Below, one piece after another: positions 49,018-57,365 of a stretch of 64,000 bases of DNA. Source of the DNA: Sphingomonas astaxanthinifaciens DSM 22298 (GTDB lineage: Bacteria > Pseudomonadota > Alphaproteobacteria > Sphingomonadales > Sphingomonadaceae); the NCBI RefSeq assembly GCF_000711715.1, contig NZ_JONN01000001.1, positions 1,488,001 through 1,552,000 on the forward strand, read 5' to 3'. Numbering within the stretch: the first letter of the stretch is position 1; every line of letters starts with the position of its first letter. The position numbers and the translations under genes are program-made. The notes under the pieces are model-generated. The model did not search any database and was not told where the DNA came from. It saw nothing but the letters and a program-made list of their open reading frames with translations.

Positions 49018-49685
49018 TGGACCTTGCCATCTACGACATGGACCGCACCGTCACCCGGCGCGCGACCTTCACCCCCTTCTTGCTGCATTGCGCGACCCGG
49101 CGGGCGCCGTGGCGGCTGGTCTTCCTTCCGCTCGTGATCCTGTCGATGCTGGCCTATACGGCGAAGCTGATCACGCGCGGGCGGCTGAAGGAAATCAATC
49201 ACGCCCTGCTGCTCGGGCGGAGCATCGGGCCGGCGGATCTCAAGCCGCTGGTCGACAGCTTTGCCGAGCGGCAGGTCGCGACCAACATCCGCCCCGGCGC
49301 GCGCACCGCCATCGCCCGCGACAAGGCCGAGGGGCGCCGGATCGTGATGGCGACCGCGAGCTATCGCTTCTACGCCGCCGCCATCGCCGAGCGGCTGGGC
49401 TTCGACGACGTGATCGGCACGGGCAGCATGCTCGGGCTCGACCAGGCGCTGCTGGCCCGGATCGATGGCGAGAATTGCTACGGCGAGGCCAAGCTCCGGA
49501 TGGTCGCCGACTGGGTCGAGAAAAGCGGCCTCACCGGCCGTCACGGCCATGTCCGTTTCTATTCGGACCATGCCAGCGACGCGCCGGTATTTCGCTGGTC
49601 CGACGAACCCGTCGCGGTCAATCCGCACGGGCCGCTCCGGGAACTGGCCACCCGGTCGGGCTGGACCATCGAGGACTGGGGCTGA
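49017..49685 (+). CDS. HAD-IB-family phosphatase
   Basis: A 222-aa HAD hydrolase: nucleophile and acid in AIYDMDRTVTRRATFTPF (DxDxT), motif II/III region RRIVMATASYRFYAAAIAER, and the acidic motif IV in FYSDHASDAPVFRWSDEPVA. It is of the PSP/SerB-like IB class. It shares one base with the preceding stop (TGATG) and is the last gene of the trio, where it could remove the phosphate left after the CDP-alcohol transfer. A hairpin terminator candidate follows at 49698. Confidence 0.85.
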   Translation: MDLAIYDMDRTVTRRATFTPFLLHCATRRAPWRLVFLPLVILSMLAYTAKLITRGRLKEINHALLLGRSIGPADLKPLVDSFAERQVATNIRPGARTAIARDKAEGRRIVMATASYRFYAAAIAERLGFDDVIGTGSMLGLDQALLARIDGENCYGEAKLRMVADWVEKSGLTGRHGHVRFYSDHASDAPVFRWSDEPVAVNPHGPLRELATRSGWTIEDWG

Positions 49686-49697
49686 AGCGCAAAAAGA

Positions 49698-49745
49698 CGG
49701 TGCGCCGGACAGCGGACATCCGCCCGACGCACCGCCGATCTTTTG
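49698..49745 (+). terminator. nested hairpin followed by TCTTTT
   Basis: An 11-bp outer stem (CGGTGCGCCGG with CCGACGCACCG, one mismatch) encloses an inner perfect GCGGA-CA-TCCGC hairpin, and a TCTTTT run follows 3-4 nt later. It lies 13 nt after the HAD gene stop and is the best Rho-independent terminator candidate in the window. Confidence 0.6.
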
Positions 49746-49999
49746 GCCCGGCCCCGCCTCAGTGGGGATTTTTGGCGGCGCCGGGCACAGGACAACTTTT
49801 GACCAAATTTCCTGAATAATTGTCCACTAACCGCGCCAAAATGAAATAGAAATTTCGTATACGGCTCAGCGATCTGTCGAATCGAGTCACTTCGTCGACT
49901 GCCCCAAAATGGGAGTAATGACGTTTGCCTCGGCTGACGGCACTTTTACAGTCACCGTGATTTCTTCTTTCTACGGGTGAACTGACAAGCAGGACCTCA
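49746..49999. other. AT-richer promoter region before winged-helix copy 2
   Basis: No coding frame is convincing. The sequence is clearly richer in A and T than its surroundings (for example around 49850, AAATGAAATAGAAATTTCG). It probably carries the promoter and perhaps operator of the winged-helix gene at 50000. I cannot name a specific box. Confidence 0.4.
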
Positions 50000-50485
50000 A
50001 TGCAAGGCGCCATGACCAATGACACCAAGTCTCCGTCCACTTCCGACCCTACGAACGAATTTGCGGACGTGAACAAGTCGACCCCATTCATTGGCCGGCC
50101 CCAATCGGGCAAGACCCAGGCGCGCAGTTCCGCGGATACTGACCCCTATCTGGAGGCTGCCAAGCTCATTCGCCGCGTGCGCAGCCTGCGCGTCGACGCC
50201 ATGCCGCCGCACCTGTTCGGGGAGGCGAGCTGGGACATTTTGCTCTCGCTCTATATTGCGCATCGCGAACAATATCGGCTGACCATCATGTCGGTCTGCA
50301 ACGAGGCCGGGGTTCCGCTAACCACCGCCCTGCGCTGGCTCCAGCAGCTGGTGGACGAGGGGCTCGCCATTCGGCGCAGCAATCCGCTCGACCGCCGGAC
50401 CGTTCACGTCGAGCTGTCGGCCGATGCCATCGCGACGATGGACCAGTTAATGGAAAATGTGCTGAAATATAACACCTCCCTCTGA
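50000..50485 (+). CDS. winged-helix (MarR-like) DNA-binding protein, copy 2
   Basis: A 161-aa protein. About 65 polar N-terminal residues precede a winged helix: ASWDILLSLYIAHREQY, IMSVCNEAGVPLTTALRWLQ (recognition helix), QLVDEGLAIRRSNPLDRRTV and a wing. It shares SW-x-hLL, VP-x-TTA-x-RWLQ-x-L and EG-hh with the 4662-5144 product. The ATG at 50000 follows AGGA by 6 nt. It is followed by a small helical gene as in copy 1. A likely regulator, perhaps self-regulating from the AT-rich region upstream. Confidence 0.72.
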   Translation: MQGAMTNDTKSPSTSDPTNEFADVNKSTPFIGRPQSGKTQARSSADTDPYLEAAKLIRRVRSLRVDAMPPHLFGEASWDILLSLYIAHREQYRLTIMSVCNEAGVPLTTALRWLQQLVDEGLAIRRSNPLDRRTVHVELSADAIATMDQLMENVLKYNTSL

Positions 50486-50571
50486 CCATGTTGGCCTGTT
50501 AACCTCGGGCCGCTAATCCCTGTGCTTTGCCTCCCTGTATGCATTTGGAGAGCGACGTGCTGGGAACAGGA

Positions 50572-50745
50572 ATGAACGAGGACACCAACCGACTGAAACT
50601 GCTTGAGCAGGCGCGCGACCACGCCCGCCAACTGCTCGGCCTGCTCGACGAGGCAGGGGCTCCGCCGCACGTGTCGGCGCAGTTCGATCACGGATTGAGC
50701 AAGCTCGACGAATTGCTCTCGTCAGCAGAGCGCCGCTGCGCCTAG
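50572..50745 (+). CDS. small helical protein, partner of winged-helix copy 2
   Basis: A 57-aa protein (MNEDTNRLKLLEQARDHARQ, LLGLLDEAGAPPHVSAQFDH, then LSKLDELLSSAERRC) of two helices joined by a Pro-rich turn. It matches the 57-aa product of 5196-5369 in length, order and LLDEA/ILDEAD turn. The ATG at 50572 has AGGA immediately before it, a short spacing; an in-frame ATG at 50539 would add 11 residues. Confidence 0.55.
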   Translation: MNEDTNRLKLLEQARDHARQLLGLLDEAGAPPHVSAQFDHGLSKLDELLSSAERRCA

Positions 50746-50750
50746 TTCCA

Positions 50751-50776
50751 AAACGGAACCAATCCCGTTTGTTTAT
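50751..50776 (+). terminator. weak hairpin after the small helical gene
   Basis: AAACGG and CCGTTT pair around an 8-nt loop, followed by GTTTAT. It lies 5 nt after the stop of the 57-aa gene. The stem is short and half A-T, so the termination strength is doubtful. Confidence 0.35.
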
Positions 50777-50824
50777 CCAGATCAGGGCGATCATCTCCGG
50801 GCCCAATACCGCCGGAGAGGATCG

Positions 50825-51001
50825 ATGTTCGAACGCCAGGATTTCAACATGGCCGATGCCCGCAAGCTGTGGGCCGGCACCGACGTTCGGCGGGCGTCCG
50901 TGACCCCGGCGGAAGTCGCCACGATCCGCGAATCGAGTGACCCGCAAGCGGCCCTCGCCGATCTTTACCGCAAGGCGCTGCGCGCCCGCTTCCAGGGCTG
51001 A
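50825..51001 (+). CDS. 58-aa hypothetical protein
   Basis: An ATG frame after GGAGAGG (7 nt spacing) reading MFERQDFNMADARKLWAGTD, VRRASVTPAEVATIRESSDP and a helical AALADLYRKALRARFQG end. Soluble, near-neutral, probably two helices. It is on the same strand as the winged-helix module 80 nt upstream. The strong ribosome binding site and balanced composition argue that it is translated. No family recognised. Confidence 0.55.
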   Translation: MFERQDFNMADARKLWAGTDVRRASVTPAEVATIRESSDPQAALADLYRKALRARFQG

Positions 51002-51091
51002 GCGCGCGCGCCGCTAGCGGCCGACGCGGGCTTTACCTGTTCCCACGGGCCGACATCGGGTGAAGCCCGGCGCCGGCCCGAGGCCTTCCCA

Positions 51092-52399
51092 TCAGACCGC
51101 GTCGAGCGCGTGGGCGAAGTCGGCGATCAGGTCGTCGGCATTTTCGACGCCGATGCTGATCCGGACGAGATTGTCGGTGATCCCGAGCGCAGCCTTGCGC
51201 TCGTCGGGCACCGAGAGGTGGGTCATCGCCGCCGGCGCGCTCGCCAGCGTCTCGGTCCCGCCGAGGCTGACCGCGAGATGCGCGATGGTGAGATTGTCGA
51301 GGAAGGCGAAGGCCTCCTTCTCCCCGCCCTTGAGATAGAGCGAGAAGGTCGAGCCGGCGCCGGTGCAGTGGCGCTTGTAGATGTCGGCCTGGCGGCTGCC
51401 TTCCTCGAGAAAGCCGAGGTAACCGACGCTCTCGACCTTGGGATGGTCCTTGAGGAAGGCGCAGACCTTCGCTGCATTCTCGCCCGCCCGGCTCATCCGC
51501 AGCTCGAGCGTCTCGAGGCTGCGGAGCAGCATCCAGGCGGTGTTGGGGTCGCAGATGGTGCCGATGGTGTTGCGCATCATCCGGATCGGCAGGAGGAATT
51601 TCTTCGCGCCCACCAGGCCGCCCGCGACGAGGTCGCTGTGGCCGCCGGCATATTTGGTGAGCGAGTAGACGGTGATGTCCGCGCCCTGGTCGAGCGGCTT
51701 GGCCCAGAGCGGCCCGAGGAAGGTGTTGTCGATCGCGATCGGCGGCTTGTCGTCGCCCGGGAAGGCGGCGTCACGCGCGGCGCGGACCGCCTCGACGTCG
51801 ACCAGCGCATTAGTCGGATTGGCCGGGCTCTCGAGGTAGATGAGGCTGAGGCGCCCCTTGGCCTTGGCGGCCTCGATCACTGCGGCGATTTCGTCCTGGG
51901 TCGCACCCGCGGGGAAGTCGAGCCAAGTGATCCCGAACTGGCCGAGGATCTTGGCGATGAGCGTCTCGGTCGCGGCATAGAGCGGGCCCGAGTGGACGAT
52001 GACGTCGCCCGGCCGGGCATAGGTCAGGAGCAGGGTGGCGATGGCCGACATGCCGCTCGAGAAGGCGAGCGCTTCCTCGGCGCCTTCCCACAGCTTGAGG
52101 CGGGCCTCGAGGATTTCCTGGTTGGGACCGTTGAAGCGCGAATAGACGAGGCCTTCGGCCCCACCCGGGCGCTTGCCGGTGATGCCCTCGAAGAAGCGCT
52201 TCCCGTGGGCGGCGGTCTCAAACACGAAGGTAGAGGTGAGGAAGATCGGCGCCTTGAGGCTGCCTTCGCTCAGCGTGGGGTCAAACCCGAAGCCCATCAT
52301 CAGGGTCTCGGGACTGAGCTGGTGATTGCCGATCTGGGTCGGGCTCTGCTTGGGGCGGCGCGAAGCGGGCACGCCGCTCATCTCGGCTTCGTTTTCCAT
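51092..52399 (-). CDS. cystathionine gamma-synthase/methionine gamma-lyase-family PLP enzyme
   Basis: A 435-aa fold-type I PLP enzyme: APIFLTSTFVFETAAHGKRF, YSRFNGPNQEILEARLKLWE, AFSSGMSAIATLLLTYARPG, IAIDNTFLGPLWAKPLDQGA and the PLP Lys in TVYSLTKYAGGHSDLVAGG. The family covers gamma-synthases and gamma-lyases acting on homoserine esters, cystathionine or methionine; the sequence alone does not separate these. It is slightly long (usual about 400) through a polar N-terminus. The ATG at 52399 has no strong site, but the upstream frame is antisense to the transporter gene. Confidence 0.88.
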   Translation of the reverse strand: MENEAEMSGVPASRRPKQSPTQIGNHQLSPETLMMGFGFDPTLSEGSLKAPIFLTSTFVFETAAHGKRFFEGITGKRPGGAEGLVYSRFNGPNQEILEARLKLWEGAEEALAFSSGMSAIATLLLTYARPGDVIVHSGPLYAATETLIAKILGQFGITWLDFPAGATQDEIAAVIEAAKAKGRLSLIYLESPANPTNALVDVEAVRAARDAAFPGDDKPPIAIDNTFLGPLWAKPLDQGADITVYSLTKYAGGHSDLVAGGLVGAKKFLLPIRMMRNTIGTICDPNTAWMLLRSLETLELRMSRAGENAAKVCAFLKDHPKVESVGYLGFLEEGSRQADIYKRHCTGAGSTFSLYLKGGEKEAFAFLDNLTIAHLAVSLGGTETLASAPAAMTHLSVPDERKAALGITDNLVRISIGVENADDLIADFAHALDAV

Positions 52400-52436
52400 G
52401 GTCGCGCCCCTAGCCCAGCCGCGCGGGCTAAGAAAG

Positions 52437-53843
52437 CTAGCGCGGGACGAAAGGCGCCAGCAGCCAGACCATCGCGACCAGCAGGGGCACGCCGGCGAGG
52501 TCGATCCACAGCCCGGCCCGGAGCATCCGCGGGAGGCTAATGTGGCCGGTCGCCCACGCGATGGCATTGGGCCCGGTCCCGCTGGGCAGCATGAACCCCC
52601 AGCTCGCCGCCCAGGCCGCGGGCAGCGCGAGGAGGATCGGATCGATTCCCGTGGCCGCAATGATCCCCGCGACCACCGGGATGATCCCCGAAGCGGCGGC
52701 GACGTTGCTGGCGAATTCGGTGATGAACACGACCAACGCGACCAGCGCGAGCGCGATGAGCAAGGGGTGGACCGACTTGAGCGGCGCGAGCGCAACCCCG
52801 AGCCACTTGTCGAGCCCGCTGGCGCCGATCCCCGCGGCGAGCGCGAGGCCGCCGCCGAACAGCATGATCACGTCCCACGGCGCGCGATTGGCCTCGGTCC
52901 AGGTGAGGATCGGGCGGCCGCTTCCGTCGGGGATGACGAACAGCAGCAGCGCCGCGGCGACCGCGACCGTTCCGTCGACCAGCACGTCCTTGGGCAGGCG
53001 GTCGGCGACGAGCGGAAGCACGACCCAGGCCGCGACGGTGACAAGGATGATGGGAACGAGCCGTTTCTCGGCGCTCGACCAGGGCCCGGCCTCGCCGATC
53101 GCACTGATCGCCGCCGCCGCGTCGAAGTCGGTCGGCGCGACCCTCTGCACCCTCATCAGGATCAGCCAGCACAGGGGGATGGCGACCAGCACCAGCGGGA
53201 CGCCGAAGCTCGCCCACATCAGGAAATCGATCCGAAGGCCGATCGCCCGCTCGATGATCCCGGCGGCGATGGCGTTGGTGGGCGAGCCGACGAGGGTGGC
53301 GAGGCCGCCGATCGAGGCGGCGAAGGCGATCCCCATCGCCAGCGCGCCGGCGAAGCCGTCGGTGTGGCCGGGCTCGATCCGGGCGGCCCGGATCACCGCG
53401 ATGGCGATCGGCATCATGATGAGCGTGGTCGCGGTGTTGGAGACGATCATCGAGACGATGGCGGTGGCGGCCATGAAGGCGAGCAGCATCGCCCCGGGGG
53501 TCTTGCCGCCGCGATTGACGATGGCGAGCGCGAGCCGGCGGTGAAGCCCGGTCCGCTCGATCGCCAGCGCGATGATCGCGCCGCCGAGCACGAGGAACAG
53601 GATCGGGCTGTAATAAGCCGCCGCGGTGTCGGTCGCTGTCATCACCCCGAACAGCGGGAGAAGCAGGAAGGGCATCAGCGCGGTGGCGGTGAGCGGCAGC
53701 GCCTGCGTCATCCACCAGACCGCCATCAGGCCTGCGAGCGCGACCACCCGCCAGGCGCTGAGCGGCATGCCCGCGGGCGGCGGGAGCAGCAGCAGGACGA
53801 CGAGCAGGACCAGCCCGCCCCACAGACCCCAGCGTTGTGCCAT
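52437..53843 (-). CDS. DASS/SLC13-family anion transporter
   Basis: A 468-aa inner-membrane carrier with about 12 spans. The two SNT sodium-binding motifs are visible as MIVSNTATTLIMMPIAIAV and FASNVAAASGIIPVVAGIIA, and the late GFMLPSGTGPNAIAWATGH block is the family signature. It imports dicarboxylates, tricarboxylates or sulfate with sodium. The ATG at 53843 follows GGGGAGGGG; GTG 53846 is adjacent. It lies 37 nt before the PLP enzyme gene on the same strand and may be co-transcribed. Confidence 0.9.
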   Translation of the reverse strand: MAQRWGLWGGLVLLVVLLLLPPPAGMPLSAWRVVALAGLMAVWWMTQALPLTATALMPFLLLPLFGVMTATDTAAAYYSPILFLVLGGAIIALAIERTGLHRRLALAIVNRGGKTPGAMLLAFMAATAIVSMIVSNTATTLIMMPIAIAVIRAARIEPGHTDGFAGALAMGIAFAASIGGLATLVGSPTNAIAAGIIERAIGLRIDFLMWASFGVPLVLVAIPLCWLILMRVQRVAPTDFDAAAAISAIGEAGPWSSAEKRLVPIILVTVAAWVVLPLVADRLPKDVLVDGTVAVAAALLLFVIPDGSGRPILTWTEANRAPWDVIMLFGGGLALAAGIGASGLDKWLGVALAPLKSVHPLLIALALVALVVFITEFASNVAAASGIIPVVAGIIAATGIDPILLALPAAWAASWGFMLPSGTGPNAIAWATGHISLPRMLRAGLWIDLAGVPLLVAMVWLLAPFVPR

Positions 53844-53909
53844 CACCCCTCCCCCTTGCCGCCTTCATGGCGGCTGGGCGGCGGTCGGCGCAATCCGATT
53901 ATTGCAGGG

Positions 53910-54155
53910 TCAGGCGCGGCGACGGGTCGCGAGCAGGCCCGCGGCGAGCCCGACCGCGAGGCCCGCGACGCTCCCCGCCGTCAGCGCGGTCCGTTTCCAG
54001 AAGCGCTCGGACGCGCTCGGCGGGGGCGGAACGGGGGCGGGCCGCGGCGGGCGGAGCTGGCCGCCCTCCTCGACCGGAATGCTGTGCACGGTCCGGCTGA
54101 TCGCCTTGATTCGTTCGCGCTTGGCGGCGGCAGGATCGGCTGGAACATCGCTCAT
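53910..54155 (-). CDS. 81-aa hypothetical membrane protein
   Basis: Residues 1-50 are polar (DPAAAKRERIKAISRTVHSI, then a Pro-rich RPPRPAPVPPPPS), followed by one hydrophobic span (ALTAGSVAGLAVGLAAGLLA) and RRRA at the end, so it is a tail-anchored-like small membrane protein. The ATG at 54155 sits close behind GGGGGAC. It lies between the transporter and the S8 protease gene, all on the minus strand. No family recognised. Confidence 0.6.
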   Translation of the reverse strand: MSDVPADPAAAKRERIKAISRTVHSIPVEEGGQLRPPRPAPVPPPPSASERFWKRTALTAGSVAGLAVGLAAGLLATRRRA

Positions 54156-54203
54156 GTCCCCCACCCTAGCCGCGACCGGTTGCGCCGTCGTTAAACTTCT
54201 CGC

Positions 54204-56555
54204 TCAGAAATCGAGCGAAAAGCGCACCGCGCCGCCGACATCGGCATCGGCCGCCGCGATGTGGCCGGGCTGGCGACGCGCGAACAAATTGCCGCCGAGC
54301 CAGCCGCTGCCGAGCAGGCGGCGCTGGTAGCTGAGTTCGGCGTCAACCTCGCGGCCGCGCGGCACGAGGCTGGAGCGGACGATGCTGTAGCCGGGTGTCA
54401 TCGTGTCATAGTCGAACGAGGTCGGCAGGCTCATCGCGAAGCCGCCGCTGTCGATCCGGAGCGGCTGCGACAGGCGGAAGCCGAGGCGGTCGCCCGCGCT
54501 CAGCAGGCCGACCTTCGAGAGGTCGAAGCCATAGGCCCCGCTGGCAAAGCTGCCGCCCGCGAAGTTCGTCCAGCCGCGCCGGGCGGTCAGGCTGGCGTTC
54601 CAGCCATTGCCGAGGCTGCGCCGCGCCTCGAGATCGAGGAAGGTGGTCGCCGCGCCACCGCCGCCCAGCAGGTCGTTCATCCGCCCGCCGAGAACCGAGC
54701 GCTGCTCGTCCAGCCGGCCGACGCCGAGCGACAGCCAGGTGCTGCCGAAATTGCGGTCGAGCGCGATGTTGGTCCAGCGATAGGGCGCGCCGTCGGCGGT
54801 GGTGCGGCGCTCGGAATAGACCTCACCGGTCTCGCCCGACACGGTGACGGCAACCGGGCCGAGGTCGCGGCGCAGCGCGAGCGCGCCGCCGCGGCTGGCG
54901 TCGAAGCCCGGATTGCCGGCAATGTCCTTGGCGATGAGGAAGGAACCCGCATCGGCCCCCGACAGGCGCCGCTCCATCGCCTTGGCGCCTTCGGCGAAAC
55001 CGAGCGCGATGGCGGTCCTGTTGTCGACCCGGGCGACCGCCGAGCCGGCGATAAGGCGCGCCTTGCGCAGGTCCTCGGGGCCGATCCCGGTCTGGCGGAG
55101 CATGTAGCCGACGGCATTCTTCTGCTCGGCGACGGTCATGGCGATGCTGAGCCCGCCCGCCTGCGCGCCGGCGACCCGGACCGAACCCTCGAGCGCGCGG
55201 TGGAGCGGCTCGGCCCGCGGCGCACTCTTGATGGTCTGGGCAAGGTCGACCGCGAAGGCGCGCGAATAGCCGTCGAGGATGATCGCGCCGAGGCCCTTGC
55301 CGCCGACCGGCGGGGCGTCGCCCGAGGCCGGCGGCGCGTCGGACGAGCCGTTCACCGGCGTCGCGCTGCCGGCGAGGCTGGTGGTGCCGATCGGCTGCAT
55401 CGCGCGGGCGATGTTGAGGCGGCCACGGCCGAAGATGTTGTCGGTGCCCGCGGCGCCGAGGTCGTCGGCGCTCTTGAACAGGATGTCGACGATCTGCGCC
55501 CCGGTGAGGTTGGGGAAGGCGGTCGCGAGCAGCGCCACTGCGCCGCTGATGGTCGGCGCCGAAAAGCTGGTGCCGCTGTAGAGGTAATGGCCGCCATAGC
55601 CGTTGGCATCGGCGACCTGGTTGACCGTCCGCACCCCGGCGCCGAGCGCGGCGAGATAATTGCTGGCCGAGGTGCCGGCGCGATTGCTGAAGTCGGACAG
55701 CTGGTCGAGGTTGGTGACCGACTGGTCCGCGTTGAGCGTCCCGACTGAGCCGGCGATGATGACGTTGGTCGGGAAGTAGCTGGCCGGGACCGCCGCGAAA
55801 GGATCGGCGGTCGCGCCGAGCGTGGGATCCTTGCCGTCGTTGCCGGCCGAGATGACCACCACCACGCCGGCATTCACCGCGCGCTGGATGGCGTTGAGCA
55901 GGGTCGAGCCCGGGGCCGAACCGCCAAGCGACATGTTGATGACTCGCGCGCCGGCCGCGACAGCGGCATCGACCCCGCGGGCGATGTTGGTGTCGGCGAA
56001 GGAGCAGCCGTCGCCGGTGGTGTCGGTGCAACTGCCCGGGGTGTCGGCGCGGAGCGCGACGATGGTCGCGTCGAAGGCGACGCCGTGCATCCACTTGCCG
56101 TCGCGGTTGGCGGCGATGGTCCCGGCGACGGCGGTGCCGTGCCCTTCCTCGTCGGCAAGGGCGCGACCGGCGGTGGTGACATCGCGGCTGGCGGGATCGA
56201 GCCGGCCCGCGAAGTCGAGCAGCGCGGGATTGATGCCGCTGTCGATCACCGCGACCTTGATGTTCCGCCCGGTGGCACCGGCATTGTAGGCGGCGATCGC
56301 GCCCGAGCTCACCGCGGCGTTCGAGTTGCGATATTCGGATGTGTCGTAGTTGATCCCCGGGGTCGGCGTGGGCGTCGGGGTCGGGGTCGGGGTCGGCGTG
56401 GGGGTCGGAGTCGGGGTGGGCGTCGGAGTTGGCGTCGGAGTCGCGCTCGGCGGGGTCGGGGTCGAACCCACACCGCCGCCGCCGCCCCCGCCGCCGCATG
56501 CGGAAAGGGCCAGCATGGCTGCGCAGCCGGTGGTTGCGAGGAGCGCCTTCTTCAT
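54204..56555 (-). CDS. subtilisin-family (S8) autotransporter-like lipoprotein protease
   Basis: A 783-aa protein. The lipobox LALSAC (Cys20) is followed by a Gly run, about 14 Thr-Pro dipeptides (encoded at 56357-56440) and the subtilisin domain. This has Asp107 in KVAVIDSGINPALL, His141 in EEGHGTAVAGTIAANRD and Ser in YSGTSFSAPTISGAVALL. A linker leads to a C-terminal beta-rich region (about residues 480-783) ending in AVRFSLDF, as in outer-membrane barrels. This suggests a surface-exposed or self-exporting protease. The ATG at 56555 follows GGAAGG. It is divergent from the HAD gene. Confidence 0.88.
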   Translation of the reverse strand: MKKALLATTGCAAMLALSACGGGGGGGGVGSTPTPPSATPTPTPTPTPTPTPTPTPTPTPTPTPTPGINYDTSEYRNSNAAVSSGAIAAYNAGATGRNIKVAVIDSGINPALLDFAGRLDPASRDVTTAGRALADEEGHGTAVAGTIAANRDGKWMHGVAFDATIVALRADTPGSCTDTTGDGCSFADTNIARGVDAAVAAGARVINMSLGGSAPGSTLLNAIQRAVNAGVVVVISAGNDGKDPTLGATADPFAAVPASYFPTNVIIAGSVGTLNADQSVTNLDQLSDFSNRAGTSASNYLAALGAGVRTVNQVADANGYGGHYLYSGTSFSAPTISGAVALLATAFPNLTGAQIVDILFKSADDLGAAGTDNIFGRGRLNIARAMQPIGTTSLAGSATPVNGSSDAPPASGDAPPVGGKGLGAIILDGYSRAFAVDLAQTIKSAPRAEPLHRALEGSVRVAGAQAGGLSIAMTVAEQKNAVGYMLRQTGIGPEDLRKARLIAGSAVARVDNRTAIALGFAEGAKAMERRLSGADAGSFLIAKDIAGNPGFDASRGGALALRRDLGPVAVTVSGETGEVYSERRTTADGAPYRWTNIALDRNFGSTWLSLGVGRLDEQRSVLGGRMNDLLGGGGAATTFLDLEARRSLGNGWNASLTARRGWTNFAGGSFASGAYGFDLSKVGLLSAGDRLGFRLSQPLRIDSGGFAMSLPTSFDYDTMTPGYSIVRSSLVPRGREVDAELSYQRRLLGSGWLGGNLFARRQPGHIAAADADVGGAVRFSLDF
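56357..56440. repeat. degenerate Thr-Pro hexanucleotide repeat in the S8 protease gene
   Basis: 84 bp encoding 14 consecutive Thr-Pro units (minus strand ACN-CCN), with codon variation such as ACC, ACG and ACT so that the DNA is not a perfect tandem repeat. It forms an extended rigid linker between the lipid anchor and the protease. Length changes would stay in frame. Confidence 0.9.
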
Positions 56556-56666
56556 CCGTTCAACCTTCCGCAAACCGCTATAAATGAATGACTTTCCCGG
56601 CATGGCTATGCCTTCCGATTCCTTTCGTTTTGCTGAAAGGTGGAACCAAGGCTAGTGCCAATCATT

Positions 56667-57365
56667 ATGACAGGTTCGACTGTATCCCGGGCGCATCAGG
56701 CGACATTCGGTCATGTGACCGCCTGGATCTTCGACCTCGACAATTGCCTCTACCCCGCCTCCACCGGGCTGTTCGCGCTGATCGACGAGCGGATGGGGGC
56801 CTATATCCAGCGCCTGCTGGGGGTCGAAGCGGCCGAGGCCAAGCGGATCCAGAAGCATCATTTCCACACCCACGGCACCACGCTCGCCGGGCTGATGAAG
56901 GAGCATGGGGTCGATCCCCACGATTTCCTCGAGGACGTGCACGCGATCCCGCTCGACCGGGTCGGCGCCAATCCGCGGCTGGCCCAGGGGCTCGGCCGCT
57001 TGCCGGGGCGCAAGTTCGTCTTCACCAATGGCGATGCGCCTTATGCCCGCCGCGTGCTCGAGCGGATCGGGATCCACGACCAGTTCGAGCATCTCCACGA
57101 CATCCATGCCGCCGAGCTGAGGCCCAAGCCTGAGCCCCATGGTTACGAGCTCCTCTGCGCGCGGATGGGGATCGATCCGAGCCGCGCCTGCATGGTCGAG
57201 GACATGGCGCAGAACCTCAGGCCGGCGAAGGCGCTCGGAATGACCACCGTGTGGGTGGACAATGGCTCCGAGCGCGGCAATCACGACGCCGACCCGGGCC
57301 ATATCGACTGCCGCATCAGCGACGTCGGCGACTGGCTGCACGACCTGCTTGGAGAAGAGGCTTGA
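56667..57365 (+). CDS. HAD-family pyrimidine 5'-nucleotidase-like phosphatase
   Basis: A 232-aa HAD hydrolase of the SDT1/YjjG-like pyrimidine 5'-nucleotidase group: nucleophile and acid in [20 protein letters not shown], motif II Thr in [20 protein letters not shown], Lys in [18 protein letters not shown], acidic motif in [20 protein letters not shown]. It may hydrolyse nucleotides, including damaged ones. ATG 56667 is preferred, although no strong site is seen; GTG 56640 would add nine residues. Its stop overlaps the TTG start of dapD. Confidence 0.87.
   Translation: MTGSTVSRAHQATFGHVTAWIFDLDNCLYPASTGLFALIDERMGAYIQRLLGVEAAEAKRIQKHHFHTHGTTLAGLMKEHGVDPHDFLEDVHAIPLDRVGANPRLAQGLGRLPGRKFVFTNGDAPYARRVLERIGIHDQFEHLHDIHAAELRPKPEPHGYELLCARMGIDPSRACMVEDMAQNLRPAKALGMTTVWVDNGSERGNHDADPGHIDCRISDVGDWLHDLLGEEA

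Noticed and set aside
56357..56440. Tandem repeat as a CRISPR or minisatellite
   Set aside because: It is a coding Thr-Pro rod with varied codons inside the S8 protease gene.
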